Under the pieces are notes generated by a model. The model was not told the DNA's origin. It worked only from the letters and a program-made list of their open reading frames with translations, and made no database searches. 6,365 nt of DNA, from NCBI GenBank assembly GCA_014377155.1, contig JACMQD010000047.1:1-6365 (forward strand), in the 5' to 3' direction. This stretch comes from Herminiimonas sp. (GTDB lineage: Bacteria; Pseudomonadota; Gammaproteobacteria; Burkholderiales; Burkholderiaceae). This document shows, one piece after another, positions 1 through 6,306 of this stretch (positions within the stretch are counted from its first letter, which is position 1; each line of letters opens with the position of its first letter). A program made the position numbers and the translations under genes.

Positions 1-990
1 AAGGTCGGTGACACTGTGACGTTACTGGCGCGCCCTGCCGCAGCGCCTTTGCCTGGCTTTAAGGAAGTGCAGCCGCAGGTCTTTGCCGGCTTGTTTCCGG
101 TTGAGGCCAATCAGTACGATGCACTACGCGACTCGCTTGAAAAGCTCAAGCTCAATGACGCTGCGCTCCAGTACGAGCCGGAAGTCTCTCAAGCTCTGGG
201 GTTTGGTTTCCGATGCGGCTTCCTGGGATTGCTACATATGGAAATTGTCCAGGAACGGCTCGAACGTGAGTTCGACATGGACCTGATCACCACTGCACCT
301 ACCGTCATTTATGAAGTTTTGCTGCGCGACGAATCCATTCTGATGGTGGACAATCCGTCGAAAATGCCGGATCCCTCGAAGATCGAAGAAATACGCGAGC
401 CGATCGTTACCGTCAATCTTTACATGCCACAGGAATACGTCGGCGCCGTCATCACGCTTTGTACCCAGAAACGTGGCGTCCAGATGGACATGAATTACCA
501 TGGCAAACAGGTCAAGCTGACGTATGAAATGCCAATGGCCGAAATCGTCCTCGATTTTTTCGACAAGCTGAAATCCACCTCGCGCGGTTATGCATCGATG
601 GATTACGATTTCAAAGAGTATCGCTCTGCGGATGTGGTCAAGGTCGACATGTTGATCAACAGTGAAAAAGTCGACGCCTTGGCGATTATTGTGCATCGTG
701 CTAACAGCCAGTATCGTGGACGTGCTGTTGCTGCCAAAATGCGCGAGCTGATCCCGCGGCAAATGTTCGATGTCGCTATCCAGGCCGCCATCGGCGCTAA
801 TATTATTTCGCGCGAAAACGTCAAGGCGCTGCGCAAGAACGTTCTGGCCAAATGTTACGGTGGTGATATCAGCCGCAAACGCAAGCTGCTCGAGAAGCAG
901 AAAGCGGGTAAGAAACGCATGAAACAGGTGGGATCGGTGGAGATACCCCAAGAGGCGTTCCTGGCAATCCTACAAGTGGATGACAAATGA
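1..990 (+). CDS. lepA: Elongation factor 4 (LepA), C-terminal part; 5' end outside window
   Basis: LepA/EF4 is a ribosome-associated translational GTPase, proposed to act in back-translocation and in 30S biogenesis. The reading frame is open from base 1 and gives 329 residues. E. coli LepA has about 599, so roughly 270 residues, including the whole GTPase domain, lie upstream of the window. The fragment opens at the end of the EF-G-like domain II. It continues into domain III with the hallmark [18 protein letters not shown] (about residues 65-82) and [11 protein letters not shown], then the domain V-like part ([19 protein letters not shown]). It ends with the LepA-specific C-terminal domain, which includes [16 protein letters not shown], the basic stretch [19 protein letters not shown] and EAFLAIL near the end. 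The GTG at 16 is an internal codon, not a start. The TGA stop overlaps the lepB ATG (ATGA), the usual lepA-lepB coupling. No frameshift or missing segment is seen. Confidence 0.98.
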   Translation, partial: KVGDTVTLLARPAAAPLPGFKEVQPQVFAGLFPVEANQYDALRDSLEKLKLNDAALQYEPEVSQALGFGFRCGFLGLLHMEIVQERLEREFDMDLITTAPTVIYEVLLRDESILMVDNPSKMPDPSKIEEIREPIVTVNLYMPQEYVGAVITLCTQKRGVQMDMNYHGKQVKLTYEMPMAEIVLDFFDKLKSTSRGYASMDYDFKEYRSADVVKVDMLINSEKVDALAIIVHRANSQYRGRAVAAKMRELIPRQMFDVAIQAAIGANIISRENVKALRKNVLAKCYGGDISRKRKLLEKQKAGKKRMKQVGSVEIPQEAFLAILQVDDK

Positions 991-1901
991 GTTTTCAAGC
1001 AATTCTCGGTAATTTTGCATTAATCCTTTTCGTCCTGACGATTGTTACCGGCGTCGTGTGGTTCTTGGATGTGTTTTATCTTGCCAAGCAGCGCCGTGCG
1101 AAAGCGGATGCAGCCCTGGCCGAATTTGACAAGCGCAATGCCAAGCTCAAGGCAGAAGGCATCAAGCTCGATGAAAGCGGTCGCGCAACGCTGGAAGCGA
1201 ATATCTTGCGCCAACCGGTCTGGATCGAATACTCAGGCAGCTTCTTTCCGGTAATTGCACTGGTTTTCTTCTTGCGCTCATTTCTCTACGAGCCTTTCAA
1301 AATTCCGTCGAGTTCGATGGTTCCCACGCTGCTGGTGGGCGATCTTATTCTGGTCAATAAATTTACTTATGGTATTCGCTTGCCAATCATCAACAAAAAA
1401 ATTGTTGAAATGAACGCACCCCAGCGCGGCGACGTGATGGTATTCAAATACCCCAAGGACGTCGCGCTCGATTACATCAAGCGCGTGATCGGCGTTCCAG
1501 GTGATAATATCGTTTATAAAAACAAGCGCTTATCGATAAATGGCAAGGAAGTGTCTTATCAGGCATTGCCGGATTATCTTGATGAAGAGCGTCTGAGCTA
1601 TTCGAAGCAGTACACAGAAACCTTGCCCTTGGCGACGCATAAGATTCTCAATGACGAGCGCGCGCCGAGTTACGTTTCTGGTGCGCATGACTTTCCAATG
1701 AACGAACTGTGCAGCTTTAACCCGGAGGGCTTCGCTTGCAAGGTCCCCGCTGGGCAATATTTCATGATGGGCGATAATCGCGATAACAGTCTCGATAGTC
1801 GTTACTGGGGCTTCGTGCCGGATCAAAATATTGTTGGCAAAGCTTTTTTGATTTGGATGAATTTGGGTAATTTCAGGCGCATCGGTAGTGCGATCAACTA
1901 G
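987..1901 (+). CDS. lepB: Signal peptidase I (leader peptidase)
   Basis: This inner-membrane serine protease with a Ser/Lys dyad removes signal peptides from exported preproteins on the periplasmic side. The product has 304 residues (E. coli 324). The N-terminus has a first membrane helix (about 7-30), a charged cytoplasmic loop (about 31-80, rich in K, R, E) and a second hydrophobic segment (about 85-100). Box B is [10 protein letters not shown], with the nucleophile Ser110 directly before Met111. Box D is [11 protein letters not shown], with the general base Lys165. Box E is [14 protein letters not shown] (262-275). Cys242 and Cys251 flank a short loop just before box E, in the place of the disulfide pair of E. 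coli LepB. The variable segment between boxes D and E (about 183-255) is of family-like size. The ATG overlaps the lepA stop, with a GGA at 978-980 as a modest ribosome site, so translation is probably coupled to lepA. Confidence 0.98.
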   Translation: MSFQAILGNFALILFVLTIVTGVVWFLDVFYLAKQRRAKADAALAEFDKRNAKLKAEGIKLDESGRATLEANILRQPVWIEYSGSFFPVIALVFFLRSFLYEPFKIPSSSMVPTLLVGDLILVNKFTYGIRLPIINKKIVEMNAPQRGDVMVFKYPKDVALDYIKRVIGVPGDNIVYKNKRLSINGKEVSYQALPDYLDEERLSYSKQYTETLPLATHKILNDERAPSYVSGAHDFPMNELCSFNPEGFACKVPAGQYFMMGDNRDNSLDSRYWGFVPDQNIVGKAFLIWMNLGNFRRIGSAIN

Positions 1902-1904
1902 CTC

Positions 1905-1909
1905 AGGAA
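1905..1909 (+). promoter_or_regulatory. Ribosome binding site for the DUF4845-type gene
   Basis: AGGAA lies five bases before the ATG at 1915, just after the lepB stop at 1899-1901. It favours this ATG over an in-frame GTG at 1888 that would add nine residues and overlap lepB. It is the best-spaced Shine-Dalgarno-like site in the middle of the operon. Confidence 0.75.
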
Positions 1910-1914
1910 CACAC

Positions 1915-2301
1915 ATGACATTGCCAATATCTGCCCGTCAAACCGGTGTCACTTTAACTGGTCTCATTTTCGTACTGATGATCGTTGCGCTGATTGCTAT
2001 TTTCGGCATGAAAATCGTACCTAGTGCGATCGAATACAACTCGATTCGCAAAGGGATAGTCTCGGCGAAAGCCGCAGGCACGACACCGAAAGAAATTCGC
2101 GTCGCCTTCGACAGACAGGCCGAGGTCGGCTATATTGAATCCGTTAAAGGCAAGGATCTCGACATCGTCAAAAATGGCGAAGATCTCGACGTAAGTTTTG
2201 CCTATCAAAAAAAGATTCCGATTTTTGGCCCGGCAAGCCTGCTGCTTGAATATGAAGGGACGACTTCCAAGAAACCGTTCCTCAAAGGCGATCAGCAATA
2301 A
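1915..2301 (+). CDS. DUF4845-type small inner-membrane protein, prepilin-like N-terminus
   Basis: This 128-residue protein has no known function. It matches in size, position and motifs the DUF4845 proteins found between lepB and rnc in many beta- and gammaproteobacteria (family recalled, not searched). The N-terminus has a short basic leader ([11 protein letters not shown]), then [22 protein letters not shown], which is a single membrane segment (about 12-36). The rest is a soluble domain presumably outside the cytoplasm, ending in [19 protein letters not shown] (97-115) and a lysine-rich tail. The leader plus Gly11/Val12 and the hydrophobic stretch resemble a type IV prepilin or pseudopilin N-terminus, but the usual Glu at +5 is Gly16. 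I therefore infer an uncleaved anchor as likely as a true pseudopilin. The start at 1915 is chosen for its ribosome site. A dnaX-like A-AAA-AAG heptamer lies in frame at 2208-2214. The gene is embedded in the operon with gaps of 13 and 26 bases. Confidence 0.85.
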   Translation: MTLPISARQTGVTLTGLIFVLMIVALIAIFGMKIVPSAIEYNSIRKGIVSAKAAGTTPKEIRVAFDRQAEVGYIESVKGKDLDIVKNGEDLDVSFAYQKKIPIFGPASLLLEYEGTTSKKPFLKGDQQ

Positions 2302-2304
2302 AGC

Positions 2305-2337
2305 ATGACGACAATAGCAGATCAAAAATGGATGTGA
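2305..2337 (+). other. Possible 10-codon minicistron leading into rnc
   Basis: This short frame, [10 protein letters not shown], starts three bases after the stop of the DUF4845-type gene. Its TGA shares one base with an in-frame ATG of rnc at 2337 (codon 4 of the longer rnc call). It has no visible Shine-Dalgarno site and could only be translated by reinitiation. It may be chance; it is listed because a similar arrangement precedes acpS. Confidence 0.25.
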
Positions 2338-3317
2338 TGGTGTTGCAAAATCGGCTAGGCCACATGTTTGGGGATGCTGCGCTGCTGCAGCAGGCTCTTA
2401 CACATCGTAGCCATAGTAGCCTTCACAATGAAAGACTCGAGTTCCTCGGGGACTCGATACTTAACTGTGTGGTGGCGTCCCTTCTCTTTGAACGCTACAG
2501 CAAAATCGATGAGGGCGACCTGTCGCGTCTGCGCGCCAATCTCGTCAAACAGCAATCGTTGTACGAGATTGCGCAGCGACTGGAGTTGTCGCACTTTCTG
2601 AGGTTGGGCGAAGGAGAGCTGAAGTCCGGTGGTTTCCGGCGGCCGTCGATCCTTGCCGATACGTTAGAGGCGTTATTTGGCGCAGTTTTTCTCGATGCTG
2701 GTTTTAATGCAGCGCGAGATGTAATCCGCTCGCTTTACATACCGATTCTTGACACAGTCGATCCAAAAACACTCGGCAAAGATGCCAAGACCCTGTTGCA
2801 GGAATTCTTGCAAGGTAAGAAAATAGCTTTACCGCAATACAATGTCGTGGCAACGCATGGCGCTGCCCATAGCCAGGAATTCGAAATTGAATGCTTGGTG
2901 CCGAAGCTTGATATTCAGGTTTTCGGCACCGGCGGTAGCCGCCGGGCAGGCGAGCAGGCCGCCGCCAAGCTGGCGCTGGAAGCGGTGCAAACTGCACTGG
3001 TCAAGACCCCGTCTTCGCCACGAAAGAGCAAGCCGCGAACGTCTCAGCTTAAATTGGCCGGTATCGCGACCATACAGCCTGATGCGCCTGCGATTGCCAG
3101 TAGCGCCAGCCAAACCGAGGAGCCGGTTGCAAAACCGTCCGTGATACCTTCGCAAAAACAGATGTCGATCGCAGACTTAAATACCGGACATGAAAAGGAA
3201 GTCGAGGACGCGCCCGCGCCGAACGTCGATTCTGGCGGCAGGCACGTAACGCAAGTGCCCGACTCTGACAACCGTACGGCCCCTCCGGTGGCTGTCACTC
3301 ACTCGAAAACCGCATGA
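2328..3317 (+). CDS. rnc: Ribonuclease III with long C-terminal tail
   Basis: RNase III is a Mg2+-dependent endonuclease specific for double-stranded RNA. It cuts 16S/23S precursors, many mRNAs and sRNA duplexes as a homodimer. The catalytic domain (about 5-145) contains the signature [11 protein letters not shown] (33-43). Metal-binding residues are Glu38 and Asp42, with Asp111 and Glu114 in [12 protein letters not shown]. The double-stranded-RNA-binding domain follows (about 153-223, ending in [20 protein letters not shown]). The E. coli enzyme stops here, at about 226 residues. This protein has 329, the last 105 or so being a low-complexity Pro/Ser/Ala/Thr tail with a basic patch (PRKSKPR, 231-237) and an acidic later part. 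The start is uncertain: ATG 2328 has no clear ribosome site, and ATG 2337 (Met4) aligns about as well with known starts. The stop overlaps the era ATG. Autoregulation by 5' leader cleavage is known in E. coli, but I see no matching long hairpin in the short leader. Confidence 0.97.
   Translation: MDVMVLQNRLGHMFGDAALLQQALTHRSHSSLHNERLEFLGDSILNCVVASLLFERYSKIDEGDLSRLRANLVKQQSLYEIAQRLELSHFLRLGEGELKSGGFRRPSILADTLEALFGAVFLDAGFNAARDVIRSLYIPILDTVDPKTLGKDAKTLLQEFLQGKKIALPQYNVVATHGAAHSQEFEIECLVPKLDIQVFGTGGSRRAGEQAAAKLALEAVQTALVKTPSSPRKSKPRTSQLKLAGIATIQPDAPAIASSASQTEEPVAKPSVIPSQKQMSIADLNTGHEKEVEDAPAPNVDSGGRHVTQVPDSDNRTAPPVAVTHSKTA
2929..2945 (+). repeat. GC-rich hairpin inside rnc
   Basis: CCGGCGG and CCGCCGG form a perfect 7-base inverted repeat around a 3-base spacer (TAG). 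It lies in codons of the GTGGSRR motif of the double-stranded-RNA-binding domain. No T-run follows, so it is not an intrinsic terminator. It could be a local mRNA structure or simply GC-rich codon choice for Gly-Gly-Ser-Arg-Arg. Confidence 0.5.
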
Positions 3318-4216
3318 CTGAATCTGCCATCCCCTCCGACTACCGTTGCGGCTACATTGCCATCGTTGGTCGTCCTAATGTTGGGAAATCGACATTGATG
3401 AATGCGCTGATCGGTGCCAAGGTCAGTATTACCTCGCGCAAGGCGCAAACCACGCGCCATCGTATTACCGGAATCCAGACCATCGACAACGCACAGTTCA
3501 TCTATGTCGATACGCCAGGCTTCCAGACGCGTCATTCGAATGCGCTCAACAAGACGCTCAATCGCACTGTCACGACAACGCTGACGGCGTCGGACGTCAT
3601 TTTGTTTGTCATTGAAGCGGGGACTTTTGGCCCGGCAGACAAGCAGGTCATGGATCTGCTCCCCGCCAATGTGCCGTGTATCCTGGTAATCAACAAGTCG
3701 GACCATGTCAAGGACAAGGCCATCTTGTTGCCTTTTGCCCAGCAAGTCGCCGCGCAGCATGATTTTGCGGCAGTCGTGCCGGTTTCGGCCAAGCTTGGTT
3801 TTCAACTCGAAAATCTGCAGGGCGAAACTCGCAAGTATCTTCCTGAAAATCCACCCGTGTTCGGCGAGGATGACATTACCGACCGCAGCGAAAAATTCCT
3901 TGCTGCCGAAATCGTGCGCGAAAAGCTGTTCCGATTCGTTGGCGATGAACTGCCCTATACCAGTACGGTGCTGATCGAAAAGTTCGAACAGGAAGGCAAT
4001 CTGCGCCGCGTGTTCGCGGCTATCCTGGTCGAACGCGGTACGCACAAGTCGATGGTGATCGGTAACAAGGGAGCCCGCCTGAAAGATATCTCGACCCAGT
4101 CGCGGCTCGATATGGAACGCCTGTTTGGCGGCCCGGTTTATCTTGAAATCTGGGTTAAGGTCAAATCGGGCTGGGCTGACAACGAAGCGGGCTTGCGCGC
4201 GTACGGCTACGAATAA
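3314..4216 (+). CDS. era: GTPase Era
   Basis: Era is an essential Ras-like GTPase with a C-terminal KH domain. It binds the 3' end of 16S rRNA, helps 30S maturation and couples ribosome assembly to cell-cycle progress. The product has 300 residues, the usual family size. G1 is GRPNVGKST (19-27, Lys25 in the P-loop). The switch region carries [12 protein letters not shown] with Thr46/Thr47. G3 is DTPG (66-69), G4 NKSD (127-130) and G5 SAK (158-160). The KH domain runs from about residue 200 and has the loop [13 protein letters not shown] (248-260). All expected motifs are intact. The ATG overlaps the rnc stop (ATGA). No separate ribosome site is evident upstream, so translation is probably coupled to rnc, matching the shared role in rRNA processing. 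The ten residues before the G domain are slightly longer than the bare core. Confidence 0.98.
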   Translation: MTESAIPSDYRCGYIAIVGRPNVGKSTLMNALIGAKVSITSRKAQTTRHRITGIQTIDNAQFIYVDTPGFQTRHSNALNKTLNRTVTTTLTASDVILFVIEAGTFGPADKQVMDLLPANVPCILVINKSDHVKDKAILLPFAQQVAAQHDFAAVVPVSAKLGFQLENLQGETRKYLPENPPVFGEDDITDRSEKFLAAEIVREKLFRFVGDELPYTSTVLIEKFEQEGNLRRVFAAILVERGTHKSMVIGNKGARLKDISTQSRLDMERLFGGPVYLEIWVKVKSGWADNEAGLRAYGYE

Positions 4217-4226
4217 TCCGCAAACA

Positions 4227-5108
4227 ATGGTTTCGCATAGCGATGATGTCGATCCCCTTCAAGACATTTCGGCTCCTCTGAGCGGCGTCACGCAGGCTGA
4301 CACATCGAGCAGCGCCGCCGTGAGCCAGGTAGCAGGTGCAAGCGTCGCGGTGAAATCGGTCAGGCCAACAGTCCGGCGCACGAAAGTCCCGGAAAAAGAC
4401 TATCGCATAAACGGCCAACCGGGTTTCGTATTACACAGCTATCCCTACAAGGAAACCAGCCTGATCGTCGATGTGTTTTCACGGGACCACGGTCGTGTCG
4501 CATTAATTGCGAAAGGTGCCAAGCGGCATAATTCGCGGCTGCATGGCGTGTTGCAAACTTTCCAGCCACTTTCAATTTCATGGACAGGCAAGTCGGAAAT
4601 GCGCACGCTCACTTCGGCGGAATGGGTCGGTGGTTTGCTGCCGCTGGAAAAGTCGGCGCTGTTGTGCGGCTTTTATCTCAATGAATTGCTGGTGCGCCTG
4701 CTAGCACGCGATGATGCGCATGCGACGCTATTCGATCATTACGTCGCCACGCTCAACGAACTCGCGCACGATCAGCCGGCGCCGGTCGTCTTGAGAAAAT
4801 TCGAGCGCGCTTTGCTCAAGGAAACCGGCGTGTCGACCAACTTCGCCATTTGCGCCAGTGATGGTCAGCCGGTGGAGCCTGAACGCATTTATGTCGTCGA
4901 TCCCGAACGCGGCCCGCGGAGTGCCATGCCATCCGACGTCTGGCCGCGGGTCTCAGGAAAAACCCTGATCGACATGGAGCGCGAGAATTACGCCGACAGT
5001 ATCACGCAAGCCCAGAGCAAGTCCCTGATGCGATTTTTACTGGCGCATCAGCTTGGTGGAGCGCCGCTTAACACACGCCAGATACTGATGGACCTGATGC
5101 AGTTATAA
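4227..5108 (+). CDS. recO: DNA repair protein RecO with N-terminal extension
   Basis: RecO works with RecR in the RecFOR pathway, displacing SSB, loading RecA on gapped DNA and annealing strands. From ATG 4227 the product has 293 residues, against about 242 in E. coli. The recognisable fold starts near residue 59 with the OB-fold segment [20 protein letters not shown], then [20 protein letters not shown] (81-100). The helical part follows ([15 protein letters not shown], about 145-159; [13 protein letters not shown], 189-201) and the C-terminus [20 protein letters not shown]. Only Cys147 and Cys209 are present, so the four-cysteine zinc site of Gram-positive and Deinococcus RecO is absent, as in E. 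coli. The first 58 or so residues are low-complexity, acidic then basic ([13 protein letters not shown]). The start is not secure: ATG 4227 lies 10 bases after the era stop without a clear ribosome site, and in-frame GTGs at 4320 and 4350 are alternatives. The frame also stays open upstream inside era, which I regard as an overlap artefact. Confidence 0.93.
   Translation: MVSHSDDVDPLQDISAPLSGVTQADTSSSAAVSQVAGASVAVKSVRPTVRRTKVPEKDYRINGQPGFVLHSYPYKETSLIVDVFSRDHGRVALIAKGAKRHNSRLHGVLQTFQPLSISWTGKSEMRTLTSAEWVGGLLPLEKSALLCGFYLNELLVRLLARDDAHATLFDHYVATLNELAHDQPAPVVLRKFERALLKETGVSTNFAICASDGQPVEPERIYVVDPERGPRSAMPSDVWPRVSGKTLIDMERENYADSITQAQSKSLMRFLLAHQLGGAPLNTRQILMDLMQL
4913..4950 (+). repeat. GC-only inverted repeat inside recO
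   Basis: CCCGCGG (4913-4919) and CCGCGGG (4944-4950) are perfect reverse complements separated by 24 bases. They encode parts of [17 protein letters not shown]. No T-run follows and no operator is recognised. It may be a moderate RNA hairpin or coincidence from Pro/Arg codons. Confidence 0.4.
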
Positions 5109-5111
5109 GGA
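5107..5111 (+). promoter_or_regulatory. Probable ribosome binding site for pdxJ
   Basis: AAGGA overlaps the recO stop TAA (5106-5108) and lies 12 bases before the pdxJ ATG. That spacing is longer than ideal. A weaker GAG at 5118-5120 is only three bases away. The overlap suggests pdxJ initiation by ribosomes finishing recO. Confidence 0.5.
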
Positions 5112-5123
5112 CGTACCGAGCCT

Positions 5124-5891
5124 ATGAGCTATCTTCAACCAAACACCCAAATTATCGATCTCGGTATCAATATCGACCATGTTGCCACGTTGCGCAACGC
5201 CCGCGGCACGACCTATCCCGATCCGTTACAGGCGGCGTTAATGGCGGAGGAGGCCGGCGCCGATGCCATCACGCTGCACCTGCGCGAAGATCGGCGCCAT
5301 ATCCGCGACGCTGATGTCGAAGCGATCCGGCCACAGCTGCGCACGCGCATGAACCTCGAATCGGCAGTGACCAACGAGATGCTGGACTTTGCTTGCCACA
5401 TCCGTCCTCATGACGTCTGTCTGGTGCCAGAAAACCGGCACGAACTGACCACCGAAGGCGGCCTTGATGTAGTCCGGTATTTTTCGGCAGTACGCAACGC
5501 CGTTAGGCAACTCCAGGCCGAAGGTATCCGTGTGAGTCTGTTCGTCGATGCCGATCCGCATCAGATCATTGCGGCATCGGAGACCGGGGCGACCGTGATC
5601 GAGTTGCATACCGGCCGCTACGCCGACGCCAGCATCCCGGCTGTTCGTCAAGCGGAACTTGCGCGTGTGGAATCGGCAGTGCTCGACGGACGCCGGCTTG
5701 GTTTGAAGGTCAATGCCGGACATGGTCTCCATTACACCAACGTCCAGGTAATTGCCGCCATACCTGGCATTGCCGAGCTCAACATCGGGCACGCCATCGT
5801 CGCGCATGCGGTTTTCGCAGGATGGCATGCGGCGGTGAGCGAAATGAAAGCCATCGTGATCAAGGCCCGCCTCGACGGTGATGCGGGATGA
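5124..5891 (+). CDS. pdxJ: Pyridoxine 5'-phosphate synthase
   Basis: PdxJ closes the pyridine ring in the DXP-dependent vitamin B6 pathway. It condenses 3-amino-2-oxopropyl phosphate with 1-deoxy-D-xylulose 5-phosphate to give pyridoxine 5'-phosphate. It is a cytosolic TIM-barrel enzyme, octameric in E. coli. The 255-residue product (E. coli 243) opens with [20 protein letters not shown] (14-33). The catalytic equivalents are visible: His52 in [10 protein letters not shown] (E. coli His45), Glu79 in TRMNLE (Glu72) and His200 in KVNAGHGL (His193). Other conserved blocks are [28 protein letters not shown] and ELNIGHAI. Compared with E. coli there are about seven extra residues at the N-terminus and a short Asp/Gly-rich C-terminal tail. 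It follows recO after 15 bases and is followed by acpS, as in many proteobacteria. Confidence 0.98.
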   Translation: MSYLQPNTQIIDLGINIDHVATLRNARGTTYPDPLQAALMAEEAGADAITLHLREDRRHIRDADVEAIRPQLRTRMNLESAVTNEMLDFACHIRPHDVCLVPENRHELTTEGGLDVVRYFSAVRNAVRQLQAEGIRVSLFVDADPHQIIAASETGATVIELHTGRYADASIPAVRQAELARVESAVLDGRRLGLKVNAGHGLHYTNVQVIAAIPGIAELNIGHAIVAHAVFAGWHAAVSEMKAIVIKARLDGDAG

Positions 5892-5917
5892 CGACAATGC
5901 TTGAAAGCGGCGCATGA
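5888..5917 (+). other. Possible 9-codon minicistron linking pdxJ to acpS
   Basis: This frame, MTTMLESGA, begins with an ATG that overlaps the pdxJ stop (ATGA at 5888-5891). It ends in a TGA that overlaps the acpS ATG (ATGA at 5914-5917). It bridges the 22-base gap by two stop/start overlaps of the kind used at the lepA/lepB, rnc/era and acpS/nagZ junctions. There is no independent ribosome site. Translation is inference only. Confidence 0.35.
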
Positions 5918-6306
5918 TTTACGGCATCGGCACGGACATTATCCGCATCGACCGTATCGAAGCGGCACTGCAGCGCCATGGCGACCGATTCGCGGAGCGC
6001 ATCCTGGGCCCTGAGGAGATGGGAAAGTACCTACGCCGCAAGGAAAAGGTGGCGGCGCGTGGTATCCGTTTTCTGGCAACAAGGTTCGCGGCCAAAGAAG
6101 CATTTTCAAAAGCCGTCGGGCTCGGCATGCGCATGCCGATGACATGGCGCACGATGCAGGTAGTCAATGCGCCCAGTGGGAAACCGATGGTCCTGACATC
6201 CGGTCCCATGGATGAGTTTATGAAAAAAAATGAATTGACCGCGCAGGTAACGATTACCGATGAGGCAGAATACGCGGTCGCCTTTGTGATTGTGGAGAAA
6301 ACATGA
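5914..6306 (+). CDS. acpS: Holo-[acyl-carrier-protein] synthase
   Basis: AcpS is a small cytosolic phosphopantetheinyl transferase. It moves 4'-phosphopantetheine from CoA to the acceptor serine of apo-ACP, releasing 3',5'-ADP and enabling fatty acid synthesis. The 130-residue product (E. coli 126) starts with the family motif [13 protein letters not shown], in which Asp8 is a Mg2+ ligand. The second motif is [16 protein letters not shown] (52-67), with Glu62 as the other metal ligand and Lys66. A Gly-Lys-Pro (89-91) and the closing [15 protein letters not shown] complete the fold. The only nearby ribosome-site candidate is a weak GAAAG about six bases upstream, so coupling to upstream translation is likely. 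The stop overlaps the nagZ ATG. An A8 run at 6223-6230 covers codons 104-106, and a shift in either direction there meets a stop within three codons. Confidence 0.97.
   Translation: MIYGIGTDIIRIDRIEAALQRHGDRFAERILGPEEMGKYLRRKEKVAARGIRFLATRFAAKEAFSKAVGLGMRMPMTWRTMQVVNAPSGKPMVLTSGPMDEFMKKNELTAQVTITDEAEYAVAFVIVEKT
6294..6297 (+). promoter_or_regulatory. Ribosome binding site for nagZ
   Basis: GGAG lies inside the last acpS codons, five bases before the ATG at 6303. It supports starting nagZ at the ATGA overlap rather than at the later in-frame ATGs (6333, 6342) that are nearer to the E. coli start. Confidence 0.7.

Noticed and set aside
232..951. 239-codon open frame on the minus strand opposite lepA
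   Set aside because: It is a mirror of the strongly conserved LepA frame, with no ribosome site or family resemblance and shadow-like composition rich in His, Asp, Arg and Phe.
1390..1408. A/T-rich inverted repeat TCAACAA/TTGTTGA around five A residues in lepB
   Set aside because: Weak stem in coding sequence for Ile-Asn-Lys-Lys-Ile-Val-Glu, with no T-run; most likely codon-driven.
1480..1508. TGATAAT-like -10 box inside lepB
   Set aside because: No -35-like sequence at a suitable distance (AGCGCG there); it encodes Gly-Asp-Asn in box D.
1888..1914. Upstream GTG start for the DUF4845-type gene, adding nine residues
   Set aside because: It would overlap lepB without a ribosome site, while ATG 1915 has AGGAA five bases upstream and gives a normal basic leader.
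2382..2393. 12-base perfect palindrome CTGCTGCAGCAG in rnc
   Set aside because: It is explained by codons for Leu-Leu-Gln-Gln, a motif also present in E. coli RNase III; no operator context.
2749..2777. Perfect TTGACA -35 hexamer inside rnc
   Set aside because: Nothing resembling a -10 box is found 16-19 bases downstream, so an internal promoter is not supported.
3789..3798. 10-base palindrome CCAAGCTTGG in era
   Set aside because: It encodes the G5 SAK-Leu-Gly segment; short palindromes of this length are expected by chance.
3299..4045. 248-codon open frame on the minus strand opposite era
   Set aside because: Era is unambiguous on the plus strand; the antisense frame shows no recognisable domain and is explained by codon bias of era.
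4125..4226. RecO extended upstream into era (34 more residues)
   Set aside because: The frame is merely open inside the conserved Era C-terminus; ATG 4227, just after the era stop, is more plausible and the extension already exceeds the family core.
2305..5898. Shared 11-mer ATGACGACAAT at 2305-2315 and 5888-5898 as a regulatory repeat
   Set aside because: A few identical 11-mers are expected by chance in a window of this size; the similarity alone is not evidence, though the minicistron layout is reported separately.
5238..5915. 225-codon open frame on the minus strand opposite pdxJ
   Set aside because: Same reasoning: a full, motif-complete PdxJ is on the plus strand, and the antisense translation resembles no family I know.
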